Positions 8,315-17,059 of a stretch of 64,000 nucleotides of DNA are shown here, piece after piece. The notes under the pieces are model-generated. The model saw nothing but the letters and a program-made list of their open reading frames with translations. It was not told the origin of the DNA and ran no database searches. Position 1 is the stretch's first letter; each line of letters begins with the position of its first letter. This DNA is from Microlunatus lacustris (GTDB lineage Bacteria; Actinomycetota; Actinomycetes; Propionibacteriales; Propionibacteriaceae), in NCBI GenBank assembly GCA_039527025.1, contig BAAAJN010000001.1, positions 124,001 through 188,000 on the forward strand, read 5' to 3'. The position numbers and the translations under genes are program-made.

Positions 8315-10042
8315 CTAGAAGGCGCCGCGCTTGGTCAGCACGGCGAAGAAGGTCTTCCAGATGATCAGCAGGTCCAGGGTCAGCGTCCAGTTCTCGACGT
8401 AGCGCAGGTCCAGCCGGACCGTCTCCTCCCAGCTGAGCAGCGAACGACCGCTCACCTGCCAGAGCCCGGTGAGCCCGGGTGTGACCAGCAGCCGCCGGCG
8501 AGCGTGGTCCTCGTAGGCGTCGACCTCCGACTGCAGAGGTGGCCGAGGTCCGACCAGGGACATCGACCCGGCCAGCACGTTGAACAGCTGCGGGAGCTCG
8601 TCCAGCGAGTACCGCCGCAGGAACCTGCCCACGTCCGTGATCCGGGGATCGTCCTGCAGCTTGAACATCAGGCCGGTCCCCGGGTTCTGCGCGCGGAGCT
8701 CGGCGAGTCGCTGCTCCGCGTCCACATGCATGGAGCGGAACTTCAGCATGGTGAAGGTCGAACCGTCGAGGCCGACTCTGACCTGTCGGAAGATGACCGG
8801 TCCGGCGTCGGTGAGCTTGACCGCCAGGGCGATGGCGGCGAGGAGCGGCGACAGGAACAGCACCCCGAAGCCCGCGAGCAGCAGGTCGGTCATCCGCTTC
8901 GCGAACCGTCGCCACCCGGTGAAGCAGGGCTGCTCCACCTGGAGGAGCGGGAGTCCGACGTGGGGCCGGATGTGCAGCCGGGGCCCTGCGACCTCGACGA
9001 GACCCGGGTGCACCAGGAGTTCCACCCCCGCTCCCTCGAGCCCCCAGGAGAGCTCGCGCAGGTAGTTGTCGCGGGTCGCGCCACCGCCGGCGACGGCGAC
9101 CGCGTCTGCCTCGTAGAGCTCGGTCGCTGCCGGCACGGCGTCGAGGTCGCCGATGACCACGAGCCCCACGCTCTTGGCGCGCTCGGCCTGCGATCGCGGT
9201 ACGCAGACACCGATCACCGACATCCCGTTGTGCGGCTCCCGCTGCAGCAGGTGGACGAGATCGCCCACCGTGTGGAAGTCGCCCGTGACGATGACCCTGC
9301 GCAGGTCGCGCCCCCGGCGTTGACGCGCGTGCAAGGCCTTGCGGGCACCGAAGCGCACGACGAGACCGAACGATCCCGCCAGAGGTGCGGCCAGCACCGC
9401 CATCGCCACGACCCCGTCGTTCCCGGTCAGGGCGGACGGAACTGCTCCGGCAGCGATGGCGAGCACCACGGTCCGGAGCACGGACCGCATCTCGTCGCCA
9501 CCGACCCCGATGTTCGTCCGCTCGTACCCTCGGCAGACGGCGATGGTGAGGGGCCAGGCCACGGCTGCCCCGCCCGCGAGGGTCACCAGCTTCCAGGCGT
9601 CGAAGGGCGGGACGAGCGGCAGGGTCGAGGCCACCAGGACGGCGAGGGCTGCGGTGATGGCGTCGAGCCACGCCAGCCAGGCGACATAGCGCGTGCTCCA
9701 GCGGAGGAAGCCGCCCCGACCGGACGAGCGCGTCAGGGGCCTCGGGGGCCGCGCCGTCCAGCGGAGCGGACCTCGCCCCAGATCGAGAAGGCTGTCCCAC
9801 CCCACGGTGGGGTCGCCGTCCGGTTCCTGCGCCGCCTCAGCCGGTTCGGCACGCGGACCTTGCAGCGGGGCGGTGACGGCAGGGCCGCTGGTGAAGATCT
9901 GGTCGCTGTCGCGAATTCTCCCCCGCGATGCGCTGAATTCGACCAACGAGACCTCGGCCCGCGGACTGTCGACACCTGCGACAGGGCTGTCGAGTCGTGA
10001 TTCCTGCCCGTAACCGGGCGCGCCGAGATGAGAAGCCTGCAC
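8315..10042 (-). CDS. Initiating polyprenyl-phosphate sugar-1-P transferase (WbaP/WcaJ-type)
   Basis: 575 aa. After a disordered N-terminus of about 110 residues come four membrane helices and a CoA-binding-like domain (VIVTGDFHTVGDLVHLL), then a catalytic bacterial sugar-transferase domain (PF02397) from about residue 380 with KRMTDLLLAG, DAGPVIFRQVRVG, KFRSMHVDAE, the catalytic RYSLDELPQLFNVL and GPRPPL. It loads the first sugar phosphate onto undecaprenyl phosphate and so commits the repeat unit. Start GTG 10042 lies 4 bases after GAGG. It appears to be the first gene of the minus-strand EPS transcription unit. Confidence 0.9.
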   Translation of the reverse strand: MQASHLGAPGYGQESRLDSPVAGVDSPRAEVSLVEFSASRGRIRDSDQIFTSGPAVTAPLQGPRAEPAEAAQEPDGDPTVGWDSLLDLGRGPLRWTARPPRPLTRSSGRGGFLRWSTRYVAWLAWLDAITAALAVLVASTLPLVPPFDAWKLVTLAGGAAVAWPLTIAVCRGYERTNIGVGGDEMRSVLRTVVLAIAAGAVPSALTGNDGVVAMAVLAAPLAGSFGLVVRFGARKALHARQRRGRDLRRVIVTGDFHTVGDLVHLLQREPHNGMSVIGVCVPRSQAERAKSVGLVVIGDLDAVPAATELYEADAVAVAGGGATRDNYLRELSWGLEGAGVELLVHPGLVEVAGPRLHIRPHVGLPLLQVEQPCFTGWRRFAKRMTDLLLAGFGVLFLSPLLAAIALAVKLTDAGPVIFRQVRVGLDGSTFTMLKFRSMHVDAEQRLAELRAQNPGTGLMFKLQDDPRITDVGRFLRRYSLDELPQLFNVLAGSMSLVGPRPPLQSEVDAYEDHARRRLLVTPGLTGLWQVSGRSLLSWEETVRLDLRYVENWTLTLDLLIIWKTFFAVLTKRGAF

Positions 10043-10299
10043 GGAACCTCTAACTTCCCCCGAAGTGCTCGCCGTCCGCTGGCGAATTCATTCCCGAACA
10101 CTCAACGCCGACGGCAGCCAGATCGGAGAACGCGGGTCACCATGGTGGTGGAGCGCTCCCGACGGCCATTTGTCGGAGGTGAACGGTCAGGAGCCAGCAA
10201 GTTAGCCAGAGGTTGCGAGATGGTGCTGGCGTCGTTACCAGATCGTGATCGAGACCGTGTCCGCGACGGTCTGGGTGGAGCCCCCTAGACTCCGCGACC

Positions 10300-11292
10300 A
10301 TGGCCATGTTCGACCTGCCCCTCGCCGAGCTCGAGTCCTACCGACCAGACGTCGCCGAGCCGGACGACTTCGACGCCTACTGGTCCGCCACCCTGGAGGA
10401 AGCCCGGGGCTTCGACCTCGCGCCCTCCCTCGAGCCGGTGGAGAACCGGCTCGCCCTGGTGGACACCTACGACGTCAGCTTCGCCGGGTTCGGCGGCGCC
10501 CCCGTCCGGGCCTGGCTGCACGTCCCGGCCGGCGCGACCGGGCCGCTGCCCACCGTCGTGCACTACCACGGCTACTCCGGCAGCCGGGGCTTCCCGCACA
10601 GCAGCACGACCTGGGCCCAGGCCGGCTACGCCCACCTCTCGATGGACACCCGAGGACAGGGCTGGCGGGCCGGCGGGGGCAGCAGCACCGCTGACGCCTC
10701 GGCCGACGCCGGCCTGAACCACGCGCCCGGCTTCATGACCTCCGGGATCCTCGACCCGTCCACCTACTACTACCGCCGCGTCTACACCGACGCCGTGAGG
10801 CTGCTCGAGCTCACCCAGGACCACCCGCTGCTGGACGCCCGCCGGGTGGTCGTGACCGGCGGCAGCCAGGGTGGCGGACTGGCCATCGCCGCGGCCGGAC
10901 TGGCTCCGCTGGCCGGCGTCGAGCTGCTCGGCTGCGCCCCGGACGTGCCGTTCCTCTGCCACTTCGCCCGGGCCGTCGCCCTCACCGACCGCCACCCCTA
11001 CCGCGAGATCGCGGAGTACCTGGCCGGCTGGCGCGACCATGCCGACACCGCGTTCCGCACGCTCTCCTACGTGGACGGGGTGAACCTGGCCAAGCGGGCG
11101 CTCGCCCCGGCGCTGTTCTCGGTGGCGCTGATGGACGCCACCTGCCCGCCGTCCACGGTGTACGCCGCCTACAACCACTACCGGGGTGCGGACAAGTCGA
11201 TCCGGGTGTACCCCTACAACGACCACGAGGGCGGGGAGGGCTACCAGGTCGCCGCCCAGCTCGACTGGTTCGCCGAGCTCTTCGCCGGCTGA
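10300..11292 (+). CDS. Acetyl-xylan esterase/cephalosporin-C deacetylase family hydrolase
   Basis: 330 aa, matching the AXE1 (CE7) family in length and motifs: oxyanion strand YHGYSG, MDTRGQGWRAGG, nucleophile elbow GGSQGGG, acid region LMDATCPPSTV and catalytic His in YNDHEGG. The family removes acetyl groups from xylo-oligosaccharides or antibiotics in the cytoplasm; there is no signal peptide. The ATG lies 8 bases after TAGACT and has no Shine-Dalgarno, suggesting a near-leaderless mRNA. It stands alone between the EPS cluster and the gamma-glutamyltransferase. Confidence 0.88.
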   Translation: MAMFDLPLAELESYRPDVAEPDDFDAYWSATLEEARGFDLAPSLEPVENRLALVDTYDVSFAGFGGAPVRAWLHVPAGATGPLPTVVHYHGYSGSRGFPHSSTTWAQAGYAHLSMDTRGQGWRAGGGSSTADASADAGLNHAPGFMTSGILDPSTYYYRRVYTDAVRLLELTQDHPLLDARRVVVTGGSQGGGLAIAAAGLAPLAGVELLGCAPDVPFLCHFARAVALTDRHPYREIAEYLAGWRDHADTAFRTLSYVDGVNLAKRALAPALFSVALMDATCPPSTVYAAYNHYRGADKSIRVYPYNDHEGGEGYQVAAQLDWFAELFAG

Positions 11293-11403
11293 CTCCCCCT
11301 CCCCGTCGGGTCCCGGCCGGGCAGGGGCGCTGGAGAACTGTCGGTGGCCCTGGGTAACGTCCCTCACACCGGTCGCCGGGCCGGGCGAGGTGAGGGGGAG
11401 CGG

Positions 11404-13260
11404 ATGAGCACGAGGACGACGAGACGGCCCGGGCGCCGCTGGGCCGCCCTGGTCGGGGTGGCCGTCACCGGGGCGGCCCTGGTCGCCGGCGGGCTGGCTC
11501 CCGCGGCAGCAGCCCCGGCCGCCCCCGCCCAGGCGACCGGCGCCGCGCGCCAGACGGAGAAGAACCCGGTGGCGTTCGGCACCGGCGGGGCGGTCGCCAG
11601 CGTCGACCCCGAGGCCACCGAGGCGGGGCTGCAGGTGCTGCGCGCGGGCGGCAACGCCGTGGACGCGGCCGTCGCCACCGCCGCCGCGCTCGGGGTGACC
11701 GAGCCCTACTCCGCCGGTATCGGCGGCGGCGGGTACTTCGTGCACTACGACGCCCGAACCCGCCGGGTCGCCACCCTGGACGGCCGCGAGACCGCCCCCG
11801 CCAGCGCGGGGCCGCAGACCTTCCTCCGAGACGACGGGACGGCGTACTCCTTCGCCGAGCTGGTGACCAGCGGCCGTTCGGTGGGGGTGCCGGGCACACC
11901 GGCCACCTGGGAGCGCGCGCTGGACCGCTGGGGGACGCTGAGCCTGCGGCAGGCGCTGCGGCCGGCCACCCGGATCGCGCGCCGCGGCTTCGTCGTCGAC
12001 CAGACGTTCCGCAACCAGACCCTGGACAACAAGGCCCGGTTCGCCGACATCAGCACGACAGCCGACCTGTTCCTCCCGGACGGCGACGCCCCCGTCGTGG
12101 GGTCGGTCTTCCGCAACCCGGACCTGGCGGCCACCTACGAGGCGCTCGGTCGCGAGGGCACCGACGTGCTCTACCGCGGCCGGATCGGCGCCGACGTGGT
12201 CCGCACCGTGCAGGACCCGCCCACGGTGGCCGGGGCGACGCTGCCGGTGCCCGCCGGCACCATGACCCGGGCCGACCTGGCCCGGTACCGCGTGCTGCGG
12301 CAGGCGCCGACGAAGGTCCGCTACCGCGGCTACGACGTGTGGGGGATGGCGCCCTCGTCCAGCGGCGGCACCACGGTCGGCGAGGCCCTCAACATCCTCG
12401 GCACCGAGCGGCTGTCGCGGATGGACGACGAGCAGGCCCTGCACCACTACCTGGACGCCTCGGCGCTGGCCTTCGCCGACCGCGGCGCCTACGTGGCCGA
12501 CCCGGCCTTCGTCGACGTCCCGACCAAGACGCTGCTCAGCAAGCGGTTCGCCCGGTCGCGGGCCTGCCTGATCGACCCCGAGCGGGCTCTGCCCACCCCC
12601 ACCGCGCCGGGTGACCTGCGGGCTCGCGGCTGCCGGACCGCGGCAGCTGCCCCGGCGACGGAGCGGGGCACCTCGACCACCCACCTGGTCACCGCGGACC
12701 GCTGGGGCGACGTGGTCTCCTACACGCTGACCATCGAGCAGACCGGCGGGGCGGGGATCGTCGTGCCCGGCCGCGGCTTCCTGCTGAACAACGAGCTCAC
12801 CGACTTCAACCTGCCGTACAGCGCGAGCGACGCCAACCGGATCGAGCCCGGCAAGCGGCCGCGCAGCTCGATGGCGCCGACCATCGTCACCCGGCACGGC
12901 CGGCCGGTGCTGGCCGTCGGCTCGCCGGGGGGCTCGACCATCATCACCACGGTGCTGCAGACCCTGGTCAACCGGATCGACCTCGGGCTGACCCTGCCCG
13001 AAGCCGTCGCGGCCCCGCGGGCCAGTCACCGCAACAACGCTGCGGTGACCGCGGAGCCGGCGTTCATCGAGCGCTACGGCGACGCGCTGCGGGCCGACGG
13101 CTACACGCTCACGCCCAGCGGGGACGCCTTCACCAGCGCGGCGGAGATCGGCGCCGTCGCCGCGCTGGAGTTCTTCCCGCGGGGCTGGGTCCAGGCCGTC
13201 GCCGAGCCGGTCCGACGCGGTGGCGGTGACGCGGGGGTGGTCCGCCTCCGCGGCCGCTGA
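11404..13260 (+). CDS. ggt: Secreted gamma-glutamyltransferase
   Basis: 618 aa precursor. A basic N-terminus, hydrophobic stretch and Ala-rich cleavage region (residues 1 to about 40) form a signal peptide. The Ntn-hydrolase core shows RAGGNAVDAAVATAAALGVTEP, and autoprocessing before T425 in GTSTTHLV generates the catalytic Thr of the small subunit; SPGGSTIITTVLQ is the gamma-glutamyl-binding Gly-Gly loop. It hydrolyses or transfers gamma-glutamyl groups of glutathione-like or poly-glutamyl substrates outside the membrane. ATG 11404 is chosen for the GAGGGGGAG upstream; a longer in-frame extension adds a non-signal leader. Confidence 0.93.
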   Translation: MSTRTTRRPGRRWAALVGVAVTGAALVAGGLAPAAAAPAAPAQATGAARQTEKNPVAFGTGGAVASVDPEATEAGLQVLRAGGNAVDAAVATAAALGVTEPYSAGIGGGGYFVHYDARTRRVATLDGRETAPASAGPQTFLRDDGTAYSFAELVTSGRSVGVPGTPATWERALDRWGTLSLRQALRPATRIARRGFVVDQTFRNQTLDNKARFADISTTADLFLPDGDAPVVGSVFRNPDLAATYEALGREGTDVLYRGRIGADVVRTVQDPPTVAGATLPVPAGTMTRADLARYRVLRQAPTKVRYRGYDVWGMAPSSSGGTTVGEALNILGTERLSRMDDEQALHHYLDASALAFADRGAYVADPAFVDVPTKTLLSKRFARSRACLIDPERALPTPTAPGDLRARGCRTAAAAPATERGTSTTHLVTADRWGDVVSYTLTIEQTGGAGIVVPGRGFLLNNELTDFNLPYSASDANRIEPGKRPRSSMAPTIVTRHGRPVLAVGSPGGSTIITTVLQTLVNRIDLGLTLPEAVAAPRASHRNNAAVTAEPAFIERYGDALRADGYTLTPSGDAFTSAAEIGAVAALEFFPRGWVQAVAEPVRRGGGDAGVVRLRGR

Positions 13261-13267
13261 GCAGGGG

Positions 13268-13861
13268 TCAGCCGGGGCGGCGGACCGCGTAGGTGCCGAC
13301 GACGATGCCGGTGGGCGAGGTGACCGTGCGGATCACGTCCAGCTCGGTGTGGCGGCCCCCGAACAGCCGGGTGCCCGAACCCAGCACGACGGGGACCACG
13401 GTCAGCACGTAGACGTCGACGAGGTCGGCGGCGGCCAGCGCGTGCACCAGCCGGCTGCTGCCGAGCACGACCAGGTCACCCTCACCCCCGCCCTTGAGCC
13501 GCCGGACGCCCTCGACCGGGTCGTCCCCGAGCAGGGTGGTGGCCGGGTAGGGGAGCGGCTCGGTCAGCGTGCACGACGCCACGTGCTTCGGCGTCTGCAG
13601 CAAGATCTCGGCGAACGGGTTGGGCTCGGGCGTGCTCGTCCAGTGGCCCAGCAGGTCCAGGTAGGTCCGCCGGCCGAGGACCAGACCGGCGGTGGTCCCG
13701 TCGCCGTCCATCGACGCCTGGGCCGCGACCGGGTCGGCGGCCAGCGCGCCGGCCGCCCAGCCCCCGTGCTCGAACCCGCCCCGGGTGTCCTCGTCCGGGC
13801 GGCCCGGGGACTGCATCACGCCGTCCAGCGAGACGTTCTCGACGACGACCACGTTGCTCAC
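13268..13861 (-). CDS. RibD C-terminal/dihydrofolate-reductase-fold protein
   Basis: 197 aa, a RibD_C domain (PF01872). It begins VVVVENVSLDGVMQSPG, then has LVLGRRTYLDLLGHW and VLGSSRLVHALAAADLVD with GSGTRLFGG near the end. These stand-alone NADPH-dependent reductases are common in actinobacteria and their substrates are mostly unknown; canonical folate or riboflavin roles are not implied. GTG 13861 has GGAGG upstream and overlaps the ABM gene's TGA by 4 bases. It converges with ggt, 7 bases apart. Confidence 0.86.
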   Translation of the reverse strand: MSNVVVVENVSLDGVMQSPGRPDEDTRGGFEHGGWAAGALAADPVAAQASMDGDGTTAGLVLGRRTYLDLLGHWTSTPEPNPFAEILLQTPKHVASCTLTEPLPYPATTLLGDDPVEGVRRLKGGGEGDLVVLGSSRLVHALAAADLVDVYVLTVVPVVLGSGTRLFGGRHTELDVIRTVTSPTGIVVGTYAVRRPG

Positions 13862-14163
13862 GCGACCTCCTCCACTCCGGTGAGCCGTCGCTCGGCGCTG
13901 ACCTCGAACTGGCTGACCTCGGCGCCGACCAGCACCGCCGCCTGGTCGTCGGCCAGACCTTCGCCGCGGAAGGCCTCGACCGCCGCGAGCGAGGACCAGC
14001 GCTCGAGGACGTTGACCCGTCCGGGGTCGAGCAGGTCGGCCGAGAGCGCGAAGTCCAGGCAGCCGGGGGAGCACCGGGCCTGCTCGACCACGGGCCGGCA
14101 GGTGTCGAGGTAGGCCGCGCGCTGCGCGGGCCGGACGTGCAGGGAGCCGCTGATGATCACCAT
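13858..14163 (-). CDS. Antibiotic biosynthesis monooxygenase (ABM) domain protein
   Basis: 101 aa, one ABM/dimeric alpha-beta-barrel domain (PF03992). The start MVIISGSLHVRPAQRAAYLD, the central LDFALSADLLDPGRVNVLER and the WSSLAAVEAF helix fit family consensus. Members include small quinone or polyketide oxygenases and heme-degrading proteins, but most are uncharacterised. Its stop overlaps the GTG of the reductase gene, so the two are probably made together, perhaps as an oxygenase/reductase pair, which is inference only. Confidence 0.84.
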   Translation of the reverse strand: MVIISGSLHVRPAQRAAYLDTCRPVVEQARCSPGCLDFALSADLLDPGRVNVLERWSSLAAVEAFRGEGLADDQAAVLVGAEVSQFEVSAERRLTGVEEVA

Positions 14164-14210
14164 GCCCGCTCAGACCGGTCCCGTGCCGGGGAATCATCGG
14201 GGCGCGGTGC

Positions 14211-15218
14211 TCAGCCGTCCTTGACCGCCACGAACACGTCGCGGTGGATGGAGGAGTCGACCCGGTGCCCGAACTCCAGGTAGGGGCCGGACTCCAGCGG
14301 GCGCAGCCCCGCCTCCGTGGCCAGCGCGCTGAGCCGCTCCCGGGTGAGCCCGTAGGTGTTCCAGCTCAACCCCAGCGCTCCACCGGTCTTCAGCTGGCCG
14401 GCCCACACGCCGAGGGCCTCGCCCAGCAGGGCGGCGGCCGAGCGGTCGCGCTTGCCCGACAGCGGCTGGCTGCCGTGCACGATGCCGTAGGGGGCGTCGG
14501 TGACCACGGCGTCGAAGCGCCGCTTCCCGTACAGCGCCGCCGACTGCCGGGTGTCCCCGGAGAACACCGCCAGGTTCTGCGTGCGGCCGCCTGCCTCGGG
14601 GGTGACGGCGACGTCGAGCCGTCGGCCCAGGCTCTTGCCCTCGCGCCGCACCGGGGTCAGGTCGACGGTGTGCTTGAGCCGCTTGCGCCGCAGGTAGGTC
14701 TTGAGGAAGGCGGTGCAGGCCTCCACGGCCTTGAGGTCCGACTCCACCCCGGCCGCGTCGTGGCCGAGGATCAGCGCCGTGCTGAGCGTGGTGCCGCGAC
14801 CGCACATCGGGTCCAGCACCGTCCGGTGGCCCTCCGCCGTCCGGGTGACCGAGGCCAGGGTGACGTTGGTCAGCAGCCGGGTGAACTGCTCGTTGGTCTT
14901 GCCCGGGTACTTGGGGATGGTGACCAGGTCGTCGTCGAAGCGGTCCGGACGGCGGAGCGGCAGGGGCGCCAGCAGGTCGCCCTCGCGGCGGTACACGGCG
15001 AAGGACGCCGAGAGCCGGCCCAGCACGTCGGCGGTGCGGTCGTCGAGCTCGTCGAGCGCCACGGCCAGGTAGCCGACCCCGGCCACCTCGACCGGCTGCA
15101 CCGCCTCCGGGTCGTCGGCGCCCAGCAGGATGCGCAGCTCCGCCGCCACCAGGGCATCGGCAGCGCCCGCGTAGACCCGGTTGCTGGAGGGCTGCAGCAG
15201 GACGAGGTGCCCGCTCAC
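14211..15218 (-). CDS. TRM11-like SAM-dependent RNA methyltransferase
   Basis: 335 aa. The N-terminal 110 residues lack an obvious catalytic motif and may be a THUMP-like substrate domain. The C-terminal Rossmann methyltransferase has motif I DPMCGRGTTLSTALILGHDA and motif IV TDAPYG, the DPPY-type amino-methyltransferase motif seen in TRM11 guanosine-N2 methyltransferases. It probably modifies tRNA. GTG 15218 is chosen because it overlaps by 4 bases the TGA of a 30-codon minigene just upstream and gives a normal N-terminus; no good Shine-Dalgarno is visible, consistent with translational coupling. Confidence 0.8.
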   Translation of the reverse strand: MSGHLVLLQPSSNRVYAGAADALVAAELRILLGADDPEAVQPVEVAGVGYLAVALDELDDRTADVLGRLSASFAVYRREGDLLAPLPLRRPDRFDDDLVTIPKYPGKTNEQFTRLLTNVTLASVTRTAEGHRTVLDPMCGRGTTLSTALILGHDAAGVESDLKAVEACTAFLKTYLRRKRLKHTVDLTPVRREGKSLGRRLDVAVTPEAGGRTQNLAVFSGDTRQSAALYGKRRFDAVVTDAPYGIVHGSQPLSGKRDRSAAALLGEALGVWAGQLKTGGALGLSWNTYGLTRERLSALATEAGLRPLESGPYLEFGHRVDSSIHRDVFVAVKDG

Positions 15219-15307
15219 GACGCCACCGCCGGCCGGTGGGCCGCGCGCAGCAGCCCGTCCACCCCGCGTCCGGCGCCGCGCGCCGCTCCTGTCACCACGT
15301 ACCGCAT
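15215..15307 (-). CDS. Possible leaderless 30-aa leader peptide upstream of the TRM11-like gene
   Basis: An ATG at 15307 opens 30 codons beginning MRYVVTGAARGAGRGV and ends with a TGA that overlaps the methyltransferase GTG (GTGA). A TAGAGT hexamer (15321-15316) lies 8 bases before the ATG, so an mRNA would start at or just before it. The first 12 residues resemble the start of a Rossmann SDR protein, so a truncated-gene remnant is an alternative. A leader peptide coupling translation to the downstream gene is inferred from layout only. Confidence 0.4.
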   Translation of the reverse strand: MRYVVTGAARGAGRGVDGLLRAAHRPAVAS

Positions 15308-15337
15308 GGGCGACCACTCTAGTGAGCAGGCGGCGGC

Positions 15338-15343
15338 TACCGT
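15338..15343 (+). promoter_or_regulatory. Leaderless -10 (TACCGT) of crcB pair
   Basis: TANNNT hexamer with exactly 6 bases before GTG 15350; no Shine-Dalgarno between them. Confidence 0.5.
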
Positions 15344-15349
15344 GACCGC

Positions 15350-15769
15350 GTGGACGTGAGCCGGCCGGTGCACCTGCGGGCGCGCAGTCTCGGGCTGGTC
15401 TTCGTCGGGGGGACTCTCGGCTCGGGTGTCCGGGCGGCGGTCAGCGCCGGCACGCCGCCGCTGCGCGGGGTGCCCGTCGCGGTGCTGGTGGTCAACGTCG
15501 TCGGCGCCTTCGCGCTGGGGCTGCTGCTGCAGCGGCTGCACCGTGCCGGCTCCGACGCGGGCCGGCGCCGCGACCTCCGGCTGCTGCTGGGCACGGGGGT
15601 GCTCGGCGGCTTCACCACCTACAGCGCGCTCGCCGCGGACACGGCCGGGCTGCTGACCGAGGGCCGTCTCGGCGCGGCCGCCCTCTACGCCGGGGGCACG
15701 CTCGTGCTGGGCCTGGCCGCGGCCCTGGCCGGACTGCGGGTTGGCGGTCTCCGGTCGGTGGACCGGTGA
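15350..15769 (+). CDS. crcB: Fluoride channel FluC/CrcB, first paralogue
   Basis: 139 aa, four membrane helices. Family motifs are VNVVGAFALG and GVLGGFTTYSA (canonical GxxGGxTTFS). FluC proteins form antiparallel dimers that export fluoride. Here a Tyr replaces the usual Phe of TTFS, and the N-terminus is longer than in the second copy. The GTG lies exactly 6 bases after TACCGT (15338-15343), indicating a leaderless transcript. Its TGA overlaps the next crcB start by 4 bases, so the products may form a heterodimer. Confidence 0.88.
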   Translation: MDVSRPVHLRARSLGLVFVGGTLGSGVRAAVSAGTPPLRGVPVAVLVVNVVGAFALGLLLQRLHRAGSDAGRRRDLRLLLGTGVLGGFTTYSALAADTAGLLTEGRLGAAALYAGGTLVLGLAAALAGLRVGGLRSVDR

Positions 15770-16146
15770 CGGCCGCCCTGCTCCTCCTCGTCGCGCTGGC
15801 CGGTGGGGTCGGGGCGGTCGCCCGGCTGGTGGTCGACGGCGAGGTCCGGCGTCGGCTCGGGGACGACCACCCCTGGGGCACCACGCTGGTGAACCTCACC
15901 GGCTCCCTGCTGCTCGGCCTGGTCACCGGGCTGGCCGCGAGCCGCCTGCTCCCTCCGGCGGCCCAGCTCGTGGTCGGCACGGGCTTCCTCGGCGGGTACA
16001 CCACTTTCTCCACCGCTGCGGTCGAGGCCGTGCGGCTCGCCCTGGGAGCCCACCCGCGGGCCGCCGTCCTGCACGGCGTGGGCCAGCTGGCCGCGGGTGT
16101 GCTGCTCGCGGGCGGCGGCCTGCTGGCCGGGCTGGCCATCGCCTGA
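15766..16146 (+). CDS. crcB: Fluoride channel FluC/CrcB, second paralogue
   Basis: 126 aa, four membrane helices, with WGTTLVNLTGSLLLG and GFLGGYTTFST, closer to family consensus than the first copy. It starts with a GTG overlapping the TGA of the first copy (GTGA), so translation is coupled at near 1:1 stoichiometry. Tandem unequal FluC pairs in Gram-positive bacteria often act as heterodimers with fixed opposite orientations; that applies here by inference. No fluoride riboswitch was recognised upstream. Confidence 0.9.
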   Translation: MTAALLLLVALAGGVGAVARLVVDGEVRRRLGDDHPWGTTLVNLTGSLLLGLVTGLAASRLLPPAAQLVVGTGFLGGYTTFSTAAVEAVRLALGAHPRAAVLHGVGQLAAGVLLAGGGLLAGLAIA

Positions 16147-16168
16147 ACGGCCCGAGCAGACTGGGCCC

Positions 16169-17014
16169 ATGACAGCCCGGCTCACGTCGTTCACCTCTGA
16201 CGGCCTCACCTTCGACGTCCGCGACGAGGGTCCGCTGGACGGCCCGGTCGTGGTGGCCCTGCACGGCTTCCCGCAGACCTCCGCCAGCTGGGCGGGCGTG
16301 GTCCCGCCGCTGGTGGCTGCGGGGTACCGCGTGCTGGCTCCCGACCAGCGGGGGTACTCACCGGGCGCCCGGCCGTCGGAGGTGCGCTCCTACGCCTTGG
16401 CCGCCACGGTGGGTGACGCGCTCGCCCTGGCGGACGCCGCGGACGCGGAGCGGTTCCACGTCGTCGGGCACGACTGGGGCGCCGCGGTCGGCTGGGCGCT
16501 GGCCGGGCAGCACCCCGACCGGGTGGCCACCCTGACCGCCGTCTCGGTCCCGCACCCCGGGTCGCTGGTGCGGGCGTTCGCCGGCAGCCAGGCCCTGCGC
16601 TCCTGGTACATGCTGATGTTCCAGGTGCCCGGTCTGGCCGAGCGGCTGTTCCGGGCCCAGGGCGGGGCCGTGGTCCGGCGGATGCTCGCCGGCACCGGGA
16701 TGCCGGACCCGGAGCCGTCGGTCCGGCTGCTCACCGATCCGCAGGCCGCCACCGCCACCTTGAACTGGTACCGGGCGCTGCGGCTGCCGGGGAACCTGCG
16801 GGCCCGCCGCACCGCGGTGCCGACGCTGTACGTCTGGAGCGACCGCGACACCGCGCTCGGGCGGCGCGCGGCCGAGGGCACGGCCGCCTTCGTCGACGGG
16901 CCGTACCGCTTCGTGGTGCTGCCGGGCGTCTCCCACTGGATCCCCGAGGAGCGGCCGGCCGAGCTGGCCGCCCTGCTGCTCGAGCACCTCGCGGCGCACC
17001 CGCTGGCCCGCTGA
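16169..17014 (+). CDS. Alpha/beta hydrolase, epoxide-hydrolase-like
   Basis: 281 aa. Oxyanion motif HGFPQTSASW, DQRGYSPGAR, nucleophile elbow GHDWGAAVGW (Asp nucleophile, as in epoxide hydrolases and haloalkane dehalogenases), acid region VWSDRDTALG and catalytic His in GVSHWIPEE. The Asp nucleophile argues against an esterase. Substrate unknown, cytoplasmic. The ATG has no Shine-Dalgarno; a weak CAGACT sits 6 bases before it. Confidence 0.87.
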   Translation: MTARLTSFTSDGLTFDVRDEGPLDGPVVVALHGFPQTSASWAGVVPPLVAAGYRVLAPDQRGYSPGARPSEVRSYALAATVGDALALADAADAERFHVVGHDWGAAVGWALAGQHPDRVATLTAVSVPHPGSLVRAFAGSQALRSWYMLMFQVPGLAERLFRAQGGAVVRRMLAGTGMPDPEPSVRLLTDPQAATATLNWYRALRLPGNLRARRTAVPTLYVWSDRDTALGRRAAEGTAAFVDGPYRFVVLPGVSHWIPEERPAELAALLLEHLAAHPLAR

Positions 17015-17047
17015 GCGGGCGGCGCGTCCCGCCGGCCAGCACGCCCC

Positions 17048-17053
17048 TACGCT
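17048..17053 (+). promoter_or_regulatory. Leaderless -10 (TACGCT) of propeller-protein gene
   Basis: Exactly 6 bases before GTG 17060. Confidence 0.5.
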
Positions 17054-17059
17054 CGCGGG

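Noticed and set aside
10043..10299. Searched for a small gene or riboswitch in the 257-base gap before the esterase gene
   Set aside because: No conserved frame or structured element recognised beyond promoter-like sequence; TAGACT at 10286-10291 is noted with the esterase gene.
10285..13029. 914-codon minus-strand open frame opposite the esterase and ggt genes
   Set aside because: Antisense shadow; sequence is repetitive Gly/Val/Arg without domain signals.
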